Shown here: positions 50,123 through 60,000 of the stretch, in pieces
How the letters are laid out: each line of letters opens with the position of its first letter
Numbering within the stretch: the stretch's first letter is position 1
Source of the DNA: Streptomyces sp. TLI_146
Lineage (GTDB): Bacteria; Actinomycetota; Actinomycetes; Streptomycetales; Streptomycetaceae
NCBI RefSeq assembly: GCF_002846415.1
Contig: NZ_PJMX01000001.1
Location: 4,030,001-4,094,000, forward strand
Direction: 5' to 3'
DNA: 64,000 nt
Program-made: the position numbers and the translations under genes
The notes under the pieces: generated by a model
What the model was told of the DNA's origin: nothing
Databases searched by the model: none
The model's input: the letters and a program-made list of their open reading frames with translations, nothing else

Positions 50123-52582
50123 ATGCCGACTCTCGAAGCCGTCCAGCTTCCCCCCGCCGCCCCGGCCGTGGCCGCCGGGACCGGCCGCCCCGTCGCCCGC
50201 GCGTCCGCCCTGGCCGCGCTGGTCACCGTGGTCGCGGTGTGCGCCGCCGACGCCGTCGCCCGGACCTTCCCCTTCGGGCGGCACACCCGCAGCGTGAACG
50301 ACCTGGGCAACCAGTTCGTCCCGTTCCACGCCCATCTGTGGGACCTGCTGCACGGCCGCGCCCACGGCGGCGCCCTGGTCAACTGGCAGTCCGGGTACGG
50401 GACTTCGTTCCTGCCCGACGTCGGTACGTATCTGGGCAGCCCGTTCGCCCTGCTGGTCGGGGTCTTCCCGCGCGACGAGGTCGACCTCGCGGTGTACGTG
50501 ATCACGGTCCTGAAGATGGCCGCGGCGGCGGTCGCGATGACCGTCCTGCTGCTCACCCTGCGCCCCTCCCCCGGGCGGCGCTGGGCGGCCGGGGTGCTGG
50601 GGGCCGCGTACGCGCTGTGCGGCTGGTCGGTGATCGAGGCCACGTACAACACGATGTGGCTGGACGGGCTGATCGCCTTCCCCATGCTCTGCCTGGTCGG
50701 CGAGTGGGCCCGCACGCGCAGGCACGCGCTGATCGGCCCGGTCGTGGTGGCGCTGGCCTGGACGGCGAACTTCTACACCGCCTACATGGCCACGATCGGG
50801 GCGGGCCTGGTCCTGCTGCTGCGGCTGTTCCTGGAGGAGACGGAGGTACGGGCCCGGGTGTGGGCGCTGGCCCGCGCGGCCTGGACGTCGGCGCTGGGCA
50901 TCGCCCTGTCCGCGCCCATCCTCTTCACCGTCTTCCTGGGCACCAAGCACGCGTATCCGGGCTGGAGCAAGGAGTTCGAGCCGGTCCCGTGGAGCGACTT
51001 CCTGGCCCGCTGGCTCCCGGCGACGTACAGCTTCTCCAGCCCGGCGCTGTTCCTGGGCACGGGCGCGCTGCTGCTCGCGGGGGCGCTGGCGTTCAACCGG
51101 GCGGTGCCGGGCCGCGAGCGGTACGCGTGGACGGGGCTCGCGCTCCTTGTCGCGCTCTCCTTCCAGTGGAAGCCGACGCATCTGGCGTGGCACGCCTTCC
51201 AGACCCCGAACGGCAGCCCGTACCGCCAGACGTTCGTGCTGAGCGGGATCCTGGTGATCGCCGCGTGGCTGTGCGTGGCGGACGGGCTGCCGGGCCGGCG
51301 CGCGGTGCTCGGCGGGGGTGGGGTGCTCGCGGTGATAGCCGGTGGGGCCGCCTTCAGCGAACTGGTCTCGCCCTGGTCGTACCCCTTGTTCTTCGGCGGG
51401 CTCGCGGCCGCGCTCGGCGCGCTGCTGATCGCCGGGCGGGCGCGGGGCCGCCGGGCGTTCGCACTGGCCGCCGTGGTCCTCCTGGCCGGGGCGCAGACCG
51501 CGCAGGCGGCGGTGACGGTGGCGTACGGCGACCGGGAGCGGCTGCACCGGCTCGACAGCTATCCGGTGTGGGGCTCGGCGCACGACAAGCGCGAGGCGGC
51601 GGTGGCCGGGGCCGACGGCTGGCCCGCGTACCGCACCGACCCCGGCAGGCGCCAGATCACCGGCAACGACCCGCTGCTGCTCGGCGGCGAGGGCGCCTCG
51701 TACTACAGCAGCCTCACCCCGGACGTGCTCACCAGGACGATGACGGCGCTGGGCGGCGGCTGGACCTCGCGGGGCCGGTCCGTGCAGAGCCTGGACAACC
51801 CGGTGACGGACGCGGTGTTCGCGGTCGGGGCGCGGGTGCGGGCGGACAAGGGCGGGGCGCCGACGGTCACCCGCGCCCCGGTGCCGCCGCTGGTGACGGT
51901 GCGGGGCGGCAACGGGCCTCTGCGGTACGGGAGTTCACCCTTCCGCAACCAGGAGATGCTGCTCGGGGCGCGGGTGTACACGCTGCCGCGCACGGTCGGT
52001 GAGGGGTGCGCTGCCGGGCAGGAGGCGTTCCTGTGGGCGCCCGAGTACACCGGCTGGGCGCGGCTCGGCACGACCGGGAAGTGGGTCGAGTTCCGGGGCG
52101 GCGCCCCGAAGCGCCGTGCGGCCCTGGCGCCGCTGGGCGTCTCGTCCGGCCCGTCGTCCGCCGTGGTGCTGCGCCCCGCGTACAAGAAGGCGCAGCTGGG
52201 CTGTCTGGACCGGGGAGCACTGACGGCGGCGGTGGAGCGGCTGCGGACGACGGGGGCGACGGACGTCCATGTCACCGACAGCGGGGTACGGGCGGTGCTG
52301 CCCGCCGGGGCGGCCGGGACCGCGGTGTTCGCGATGCCGAGGATCGCGGGGTGGAGGTGCGCGGTGGACGGGGGCGCGGCGAAGCCGGCGGGGTCGTATC
52401 TGGGCCTGGTAGCGGTGGAGTTGAGCGCATCCGGCTCCCCCTCCACGGTCTCCTGCGACTTCCGTCCGCCGGGGCTGAAGGCGGGTTCGGCGGCGGGGGC
52501 GGCGGGGCTGGTGGGGCTGCTCGGTACGGGTGGGCTGCTGGCGGTACGCAAACGGCGGGCCGGGGCGCCGGAGCACCCCTGA
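50123..52582 (+). CDS. YfhO-family polytopic membrane protein
   Basis: An 819-residue protein of the YfhO family, with about 13 membrane segments and a C-terminal extracytoplasmic part (from about residue 500). Typical parts are VNDLGNQFVPFHAHLWDLLHGR, NWQSGYGTSFLPDVGTYLGSPF, the WLDGLIAFPM helix and the C-terminal soluble domain with GWRCAVDGG. Family members act in glycosylation of wall polymers (for instance lipoteichoic acid in Bacillus and Listeria). Divergent from the GtrB/GtrA pair, which could make the polyprenyl-phosphate sugar donor. ATG at 50123 is six bases after GAGG; a GTG at 50075 is possible. Confidence 0.85.
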   Translation: MPTLEAVQLPPAAPAVAAGTGRPVARASALAALVTVVAVCAADAVARTFPFGRHTRSVNDLGNQFVPFHAHLWDLLHGRAHGGALVNWQSGYGTSFLPDVGTYLGSPFALLVGVFPRDEVDLAVYVITVLKMAAAAVAMTVLLLTLRPSPGRRWAAGVLGAAYALCGWSVIEATYNTMWLDGLIAFPMLCLVGEWARTRRHALIGPVVVALAWTANFYTAYMATIGAGLVLLLRLFLEETEVRARVWALARAAWTSALGIALSAPILFTVFLGTKHAYPGWSKEFEPVPWSDFLARWLPATYSFSSPALFLGTGALLLAGALAFNRAVPGRERYAWTGLALLVALSFQWKPTHLAWHAFQTPNGSPYRQTFVLSGILVIAAWLCVADGLPGRRAVLGGGGVLAVIAGGAAFSELVSPWSYPLFFGGLAAALGALLIAGRARGRRAFALAAVVLLAGAQTAQAAVTVAYGDRERLHRLDSYPVWGSAHDKREAAVAGADGWPAYRTDPGRRQITGNDPLLLGGEGASYYSSLTPDVLTRTMTALGGGWTSRGRSVQSLDNPVTDAVFAVGARVRADKGGAPTVTRAPVPPLVTVRGGNGPLRYGSSPFRNQEMLLGARVYTLPRTVGEGCAAGQEAFLWAPEYTGWARLGTTGKWVEFRGGAPKRRAALAPLGVSSGPSSAVVLRPAYKKAQLGCLDRGALTAAVERLRTTGATDVHVTDSGVRAVLPAGAAGTAVFAMPRIAGWRCAVDGGAAKPAGSYLGLVAVELSASGSPSTVSCDFRPPGLKAGSAAGAAGLVGLLGTGGLLAVRKRRAGAPEHP

Positions 52583-52601
52583 CCCGCCTTGGCGTTGCTC
52601 G

Positions 52602-53480
52602 CTACTTGGCGACGACGGCGACCGGGGCGTCCCAGGCGTTCCGGTCGACCGTGAGGGTCACGCCGCCGTACGTCTCCTTCTTGTTGATGGCGTACTGGTG
52701 GCCCCTGCGGTGGCCCGGCCACTTGGTCCCGAAGGGGTAGCCCGTGGTGGTCGACTCCGTGTCGTCGTACGCCGCGTACCAGAGCGCGTCCGGCATGTCG
52801 GTGCCCGGCGAGACGGCGGCGACGGCGGCCGCGCTGGAGGAGGCGAAGCCGTAGTAGCCGGTGCGGTAGCCCTTGGCGTGCAGGGCCTTGTTCCACGCGC
52901 GGGTGTAGGTCAGCACGGTGTCCTTGCAGGAGGTGTTCGTGAGGTCGAACCCCTCCATGTCGAGGTAGACCGGGCTGCCGGGCCGCATCCCGAGGGCGCC
53001 TGCCTTGACCCCGGCGTCGGCGCCGTCGGTGGCGCCCAGGGAGGCGGCGGTGGCGGCGGTCATCCTCTCCGGGTTGCTCCCGGACTTGCAGGGCGGCTGG
53101 GCGCCGACGTAGAGGGGGATGAGCTTCCACCCGACCGCGCTGACGGCCTTCACCCAGTCACGGGTGAGCTGCGGCTGCGCACACCCCCGGTTCTTGCCCC
53201 CTATGTAGACGGCGGCGCCGCCGTACGGCGAGGCGGTCTTCCACGCCTTCATCTGCGCGAGCGTGGGCGCGGTGCAGGTGTCGAAGGCGCGGCCGGTGTA
53301 GGTGACGGGCTTGGAGAGGGAGACGGGGCGGGCGGGGCTGGTGGCTGTGGCCGCACTTCCGCTCCCGCTTCCGCTTCCGGACGCGGCCTCGGCGGTGAGG
53401 GCGCCGCCTACGAGGAGTGCGGCGCCGCCGAGGGCCATGGCTATGGTGCGGTGCTTCTTGGACAGGCGATGACGAGCCAC
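52602..53480 (-). CDS. Secreted DUF1906 protein (glycoside-hydrolase-like)
   Basis: A 292-residue exported protein. A signal peptide (TIAMALGGAALLVGGALTAEA) is followed by a Gly/Ser/Ala linker and a DUF1906 domain of the Rv2525c type: GRAFDTCTAPTLAQMKAW, YGGAAVYIGG, LIPLYVGAQ, SPVYLDMEGFD (acidic pair equal to the catalytic region of GH25), GYYGFASSSAAAV and LWYAAYD. This TIM-barrel family is thought to act on or bind wall polymers. GTG at 53480 has GAGG seven bases upstream. It converges with the YfhO gene with 19 bases between the stops. Confidence 0.88.
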   Translation of the reverse strand: MARHRLSKKHRTIAMALGGAALLVGGALTAEAASGSGSGSGSAATATSPARPVSLSKPVTYTGRAFDTCTAPTLAQMKAWKTASPYGGAAVYIGGKNRGCAQPQLTRDWVKAVSAVGWKLIPLYVGAQPPCKSGSNPERMTAATAASLGATDGADAGVKAGALGMRPGSPVYLDMEGFDLTNTSCKDTVLTYTRAWNKALHAKGYRTGYYGFASSSAAAVAAVSPGTDMPDALWYAAYDDTESTTTGYPFGTKWPGHRRGHQYAINKKETYGGVTLTVDRNAWDAPVAVVAK

Positions 53481-53491
53481 ATCGATTCCTC

Positions 53492-53523
53492 AACTGATCG
53501 CGAAAGAAACTGATCACGAAAGA
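53492..53523 (-). repeat. Tandem 16-bp repeat in the DUF1906 leader
   Basis: AACTGATCGCGAAAGA (53492-53507) and AACTGATCACGAAAGA (53508-53523) stand directly in tandem with one difference, right before the ribosome site of the DUF1906 gene. It could be a binding site for a regulator or a slippage product. Confidence 0.7.
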
Positions 53524-53524
53524 A

Positions 53525-53552
53525 GGGGAGGAGGGCGTGCGCCCTCCTCCCC
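53525..53552 (-). terminator. Terminator after the toxin-immunity pair
   Basis: GGGGAGGAGGGCG and CGCCCTCCTCCCC form a perfect 13-bp stem with a TG loop, 28 bases after the stop of the immunity gene on the minus strand. It separates the pair from the DUF1906 gene. Confidence 0.8.
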
Positions 53553-53580
53553 TCTCACTCCTGCGGACGTGCGTTAGCCG

Positions 53581-54066
53581 CTACTCAAGGAACTCCCGGC
53601 GGAACAGGACCTCCGGCGGGACCGGGAGCCGCGGTTCCAGGGGGCGGGGATCGAGCACGAGCCTACCCAGCCCCTCGAGCGCGTTGGCGCCCAGCCTGCC
53701 GAGCTCGGCGTCGAACGCCCCGTAGAGGGCGCCGCTCTCGCCGGACAGCAGGACGCAGTTGCCACCGGCGAACTGGCCCACCGGGTACAGCGGTTCGCCT
53801 GCCGCACCGCTCCAGACGTCCACCCACCCGGTGGTCTGGGGTGGGACAACCTCCACGTCCGTATCCGCCTCACTCATTCGAGGATTGGCGAACATCAGTC
53901 GCAATCCGCCGAACTCGGCGAGAAAGTCCCGGGCCGCCCGGTGAGGCGGACCGTAGTCGGCCACCAGCCGGGCTTCCGCGGTGGCACCGGACGTACGGCC
54001 CGGCACCCATCCCGCAGCCCGCAGGACCTCACGAGCCGCTTCCCTGTACTGCTCCTCAGAAGACAT
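53581..54066 (-). CDS. SUKH-type immunity protein for the RHS toxin
   Basis: A 161-residue cytoplasmic protein with the SUKH pattern: an N-terminal helix (EEQYREAAREVLRAAGWVPGR), FLAEFGGLRLMF, PVGQFAGGNCVLLSGESGALYG, and LGRLGANALEGLGRLV. It fits SUKH-3, the group usually paired with YwqJ-like deaminase toxins. It would bind and neutralise the C-terminal domain of the adjacent toxin in the producing cell. Its ATG overlaps the end of the toxin gene by 11 bases, so both are made together. Assignment to the exact SUKH subgroup is by pattern, not by search. Confidence 0.8.
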   Translation of the reverse strand: MSSEEQYREAAREVLRAAGWVPGRTSGATAEARLVADYGPPHRAARDFLAEFGGLRLMFANPRMSEADTDVEVVPPQTTGWVDVWSGAAGEPLYPVGQFAGGNCVLLSGESGALYGAFDAELGRLGANALEGLGRLVLDPRPLEPRLPVPPEVLFRREFLE

Positions 54067-57000
54067 CGCCCAACCTCACGTGGTGCGCCAGATCCACCGC
54101 GTCGTGGAAGGTCCTCGCGCAGTTTCCACAGAACGGCAGCGGTTTGCCCGTCTCGGTGTACACGGTGAGGAACGCCAGGTTCGACCTCGCCGAGGCGAAG
54201 TTGTCGAACGCTCCCGCACAGGCCCCGATCTCCGCGCAGCCCTCCACATCGTGCCACGGCTCGACGCTGGTCTTCGGCATGTGCTGCGTGATCTCCGGGT
54301 CGAGACCATGCCTACCACCCATCGTCGCTGCCTCGCCACGGAAGCCGAGTCCGGTGATCTCGGAGCCCTCCGCCGCTGCCCGGTCGAAGGCGACCGAGAC
54401 GGTCGTGGGCGGCTTCACTCCGTTCTTGGCCGCTTCGGCGAGTGCATTCAGGCGGTAGGTCCGGAGCGGCTCCGCCACCTTGCCGATGATGTCGCGGGCC
54501 TCGTCGTGCCCGATCCCACAGTTGTGAACCAGTACCGGCGTGTCCCCGGCCTCCACGTAATACGTGTGGAGCCCGTCGACCGTCAGGTCGTACGTGACCG
54601 TGTTCGCGTGGTACAGACGGACGCCCGTGACCTCGGCCGTGCCGGTCGGGGTCTGGAGGACGTCGCCCTCGTGGAGGTCCTTCGCCTCCACGAACGCCGA
54701 CTGCGTGGCGTCGTAGAACGGGTGGTGGAACGTGGTGGTGAGGTGGTCGCCCTTGGCGGTCACCTCCGCCGCCTGCGCCTTCTGCGGGGTCGCCGTCAGC
54801 GCGCCCAGGACCGCCGCCGAGGCCGCGAGGCCCAGCGCCGCCCTGCGGACCGCCTTCTTGACCGCCGCGCCGCGCTTGGTGGCCTTGATCGTGACGTCGA
54901 CGAAGTCGTGGTCCGTCTTCGTGACGATGACGTCCGTGACCTTGTGCGCCTCGGTGCCGGAGACACCGGGGGCCGAGTTGGCGACCGTGTCGCCGACCTT
55001 GACCTGGTCGATGGCCTTGCTCGTGCCGTTGGCCATCAGCACCTTGGTGTTGCCGGTGAAGCTGTGCGGCGGACGGACCTTGCAGCCGACACCGGACTCG
55101 CTGCGCGACCCGGCCCCTTCCGCCTGACCACGGGAAGCAGCCGCCTCCGTCGCATCCTTCGCCGCAGTCTCCTCCGCGGCCGCCCCCTTCCCGAACAGAC
55201 CACCCACGGCCTTCATCGCCTTGGGTGCCGCCTTCGCCAGCAGGGAGCCGCCGATCTTGCCGAGGACGCCGCCCAGTGCTCCGGACGCCGCGCCTTCGAG
55301 CGCCGAGCCCGCGAAGGCGCCGAGGCTGCACGCGTCGCCGCCCTTCTGGGCGCAGGCGAAGCCCTGGGTGACCAGGGAGCCGACCGCTCCGGCGACCGCC
55401 GCGCAGCCGATGGAGCCGACGCCCGCGGTGACCGCCTCACAGCCCATGAAGACCGCCGTGGAGACCACGAACGAGGTGATCGCGGCCGCGTGGTGCTTCA
55501 CGAACGTGGCCGTGGTCTTCGCCGCCTTCACGGTGGCGTGGTAGGCCGTGCGGGCCGCCTTGGCGACGGTGTGCACGGCCGCCTTGGCGACCTTCTTCGC
55601 GGCGTGGACCACGCGCTTCACCGTCTTGGTGACCTTGTGGTACGCCGTATGCACGGCATGGACCGCCGCGTGGTAGACCCGCCTCACCTTGCGCACCGCG
55701 TAGTGGTAGACGCGGCGCACCACGCGGACCGTCTTGCGGTACACGTCACGGACCCGGTGGACGACCTTCTTCGCCACGTGCTTGGCGACCTGGACGACCT
55801 CGTGCACCACCTGGACGGCGGCGTGGTAGATCGGCGCCGCGACCTGGTGGACGACCGCCGCGGCCTTGTGGGCCACCTTCTTGGCGCCGCACACCACGTC
55901 GTACCAGGAGCAGTTGCCGGACTGGTCCGTGCCCGCGAGCGGGTTGTCGTTGACGTACGCGAACGGGTTCGCGGACACCGAGTTCGGGACCGGGTTCAGC
56001 GAGATGCTGTCCTTGTTGCGGAACTGGCCGGTCGCCGGGTTGTACCAGCGCGAGGCCGTGCCCACGTCGCCCGAGCCGGGCTCGGTCCAGCCGGACTGGA
56101 AGCCGAGGTGGCCGAGGACGGTGTTGGTGCCGATGCCCCTGCCCAGCGGGTCGTAGCTCGCCGAGCCCGACAGCGCGGTCGCGCCGGCGGTGAAGGTGCC
56201 GATCACGTCGTCGTGCTGGTCGGTGAGGGCCAGCGCGCTGCCGGAGGGGCCGTTGCCGACGCCGACCAGCGAGCCCGACGGGCCGTAGGTGTAGGTGTAG
56301 TTGCCGTCGGAGGCGATGGTGTTGCTCGCGCCCGAGTACTGGAAGGTGCGGCTGCCCTGGGTCGCGGTGTCGGTGTCGGTGATGTTCCGCCCGGCCGCGT
56401 CCAGGTTGTACGCGTGGGTGCCCGCGGTGATCTGGGCGCCGAACGCGTCGGTGGTGAAGGCCACCGTGCCGTCCGACCCGGCCTGCTGGGTCATGGTGCC
56501 CCGGGCCGAGTAGCTGAAGGTGTGGTTGCCGTCCGAGGTCAGCTGGTCGCGGGCGTCATAGGTGTAGACGTCCGCGCCGACCCGGGTGCGGTTGCCGGAG
56601 GCGTCGTAGCCGTAGCTGGTCGTCGTGGAGCCGTTGTTCCACGAGGCGAGCCGGTTGGCGTAGTCGTAGGTGTAGGTGTGGCTCGCCGCGCCCGGCACCC
56701 CGGTCGTCGTCTTCGACGTCAGGTTGCCGTTCTTGTCGTAGCCGTACCCGACGGAGGCGAGGCCGGTGGCGCCCTGCATCAGGGTGTCACTGGTCAGCCG
56801 GTGGGCACTGTCGTAGCCGAAGGTGCGGGTCTGGCCGGTGGCGCCGTACTTGATCTGGGAGATCTCGTTCAGCTTGCCGTAGGTGTACGTCAGCCGGTTG
56901 CCGGTGGCCGCGTCGTCCAGGGTGGACAGCCGGCCCGCGGTGTCGTAGCCGTACGTCGTCGTGCCGGCCGCGTCGGTGCGGGTCAGCGGCGACGAGTCGG

Positions 57001-60000
57001 CGTTGTAGGTGAAGCTGGACGAACCGGCGGAGCCGGACGCGTTGAGCAGGTCACCGCGGTCGTCGTAGCCGAACGCCTCATGGGTGGCCGACTGGTGGTC
57101 GGCGTTGCCCGTGATGCCCGCCTCGGCGGTGTCGGCCGACAGGACCCGGCCCGACTTGTCGTAGCTGAAGGAGCGGGTGGCGGTCGCGGCGTCCGCGCCC
57201 TGCCCGTCCATCGTCAGGACCTGGTCGTTCGAGTCGTACGTCAGGGACGTCGACGTACCGCCCGGCTTGACCGCCTTCACCATCCGGCCGTCGGCGTCGT
57301 AGCTGTAGGTGGTGGTGGAGTCCGCCGCCGAGGTGTACTGCGCGGTGAACGGCTCGATCGCCTTCTCCCGCTGGCCCCACGGCGTGAAGGTGTAGCGCCA
57401 GGAGTTGCCCCGCCCGTCGGTGAACCGGGTGCGGTGGCCCGCCTGGTCGTAGCCGAACGAGGTGGTGATCGACGAGGTGTCGGAGACCGGCTGGATCTCC
57501 TGGGTGACCGTGCCCGCCGCGTCGTAGGTGAAGCGGGTGGTGTGGCCGAGCGCGTCGGTCGTGGTGACCGCGTTGCCCACCGCGTCGTAGGTGACGGAGG
57601 CCTGCGAGAGCAGGGTGTCCGAGGCGTCGTACTGCTTGTTGTACGTCGGCTGGCCCGACGCGTTGTAGTCGGTCTGCGTCCAGGTGTTGTCCGGCAGGAT
57701 CGTCTTCTGCTGGTTGCCCTGGAAGTCGTACGTGAACCGGGTGGTGTTGCCCGCCCCGTCCGTGACCGACGTGGTCTCGCCCGCGCGGTTGTAGCCGTAC
57801 GAGGTGGTGACCCCGCCCGGCGTCGTCGACGACGAGATGTGCGTGCCGTACGGGTTGCCCGCCGTCACCGCGTAGGAGTTGGTGCTGGTCAGCGTCCGGG
57901 TGGACGGGAACCGCTCCAGCGTGGTGGAGGTGAGCTGGCGGCCCAGGTAGTCATAGGTCGCCTGGGTGGTGGCACCCGTGCCGTCGGTCACCGAGAGCGG
58001 GTCGCCCGCGTTGTCGTACGTGGTGTGCAGGGTGGCGCCGTCGGGCCTGGTGACCTGGGCGACACGGCCCAGCTGGTCGTAGAGGTAGCTGGTGGTGCGC
58101 CCGCCCGGGGTGGTCGACGACGTCTGGTTGCCCTCGCTGTCGTACGTCCACAGGGCCGGGGCGGTGACCGAGGCGGTCCCGCCGGCCGGGGTGTACTGCG
58201 GCAGGGTCTCGGAGACCTTGTTGCCGTTGGCGTCGTAGACCGTGGTGGTCACGTCGCCGTTGGGGCCCTGCTCCTCGACGGCCTCACCGAAGGTGTTGAA
58301 GCCGCTGGTGGTGACGGGGCGCACGGTCAGCGGGTTGGTGCCGTCCGTCTCCGCCTGGACGGCCGGGGCGGTGGCGACCGCCAGGTTCCCGGCCTCGTCG
58401 TAGGCATAGGTGGTGGTGTTCTGGTTGGCGTCCGTCATGGACGTGCGCAGACCGCGCTGGTCGTACGTGTACGTGGTCTTCTGCTCGGCCGAGGAGGCGG
58501 CGGTGCCGCCGGTGCGCCCCTTGCCGTACAGCGAGGTGACGTCGGTCGAGGTGAACGCGCGCTGGTAGACCTGCACGTTCGAGACCCCGCCGGGCAGCGC
58601 GTCGACCACGCTGCCGCCGTACTTGGCGCCGCCGATCATCAGCGGCCCGTGCGCGCTCCAGGGCGCGGTGTTGGTGGCGCTGCCGGAGAGCGTGCCGTTG
58701 ACGTAGACCTGTACGGCGCCGTTGGTGGCGTTGTACACGCCGACGACGTGCGTCCAGGTGCCCGCGACGGGCTTGGCCGTGGAGTAGGCGGCCGGGAACG
58801 AGGGCCCCGCCGCGTCCGAGCTGGTCTGCTCCATGGACCACAGCGGCGCGTTGGTGTGCGCGTAGTTGTACTGGAGCATGAACGCGCTGTTGGTGGTGCC
58901 CGCCTGGGCCACGACCGTCGCGTTGTGGGTCGGCAGCGACGCCATGTTCACCCACGCGGAGACCGTGTAGGAGGCGGCGGTGTCCAGCACCGGGCCGTTG
59001 GTGGCGATCTGCTGGCCCGCGTTGCCCGCGAAGTTGGCCGCGGAGTCGTTCCAGGTCACGCCGGTGGCGGCGGCGGTGTTGCCGGAGCCGGAGGCGTCGG
59101 TGACGGTCGAGCCGGCGGTCTGGTCGAGCTTCCACCAGCCGGTCGGGTGCCCGGCGGCGTCCCCGTACAGCGTCTCGGCGATCTTGTTGCCCATCGCGTC
59201 GTACGCGTTGGTGACCGTGCGGTCCCAGCCCGAGGAGTCGCGGCTGTTCTCGGTGGCGATCTCGTCGTCCGGCGTGTACGACACGCTGGTCACCCGGGCC
59301 ACACCGCCCGGGTCGAGGGTGGTGGAGGTGTTGCGGGAGGCCGCGTCGACCGTGTGGGTCGTGACGGTCTCGCCGTTGTCGGTGGTGCTGGAGAGCAGGT
59401 TGCCCGCGGCGTCGTAGGAGTTGGACTGAAGGACGCTGGAGCTGGTGCCGTCGGCGCTCTTCTTGGTGACCGTCGAGGTCAGACCGTTGTCGGTGTAGGT
59501 GTACGACGTCGTCGCGCCCATGGCGTCGGTGACCGACGCGAGCCGGCCCGCCGGGTCGTAGGCCCGCGAGGACTCGGTGAGCAGCGTCGGGGACTGCGGG
59601 TTCACCGGGTCGCCCTTGTACATGACGCCCTGGGTCAGCAGCTGACCGCTGTCGTCGTACGTGTAGCGGGTTTCGGTGCCCGAGGAGGAGACCTCCTTGG
59701 TCTTGTTGCCCTGGTTGTCGTAGGTGTACGTGACCGTGTTGCCGTTGGCCGCGCCCGCGTTGGCGTTGGCGTCCTTCTTGGTGGCGACGTGGTCGTACGC
59801 GTCATAGGTCTGCGTCTCGGTGCGGGTGTAGTCCCCGCCGCTGCCGTCCGCGACCGACTGCGAGGTGATGTTGCCGTCGACGTCGAAGACGGTGGTGGAG
59901 ACCGCCGCGTGCACCGCGCCGGTGACCCGGTCGGTGAGCTGCGGGTCCTTCTCCTGCACGACCTGGCCGTCCGCGTCGTACGTGTACGTCGTGGTGAGCC

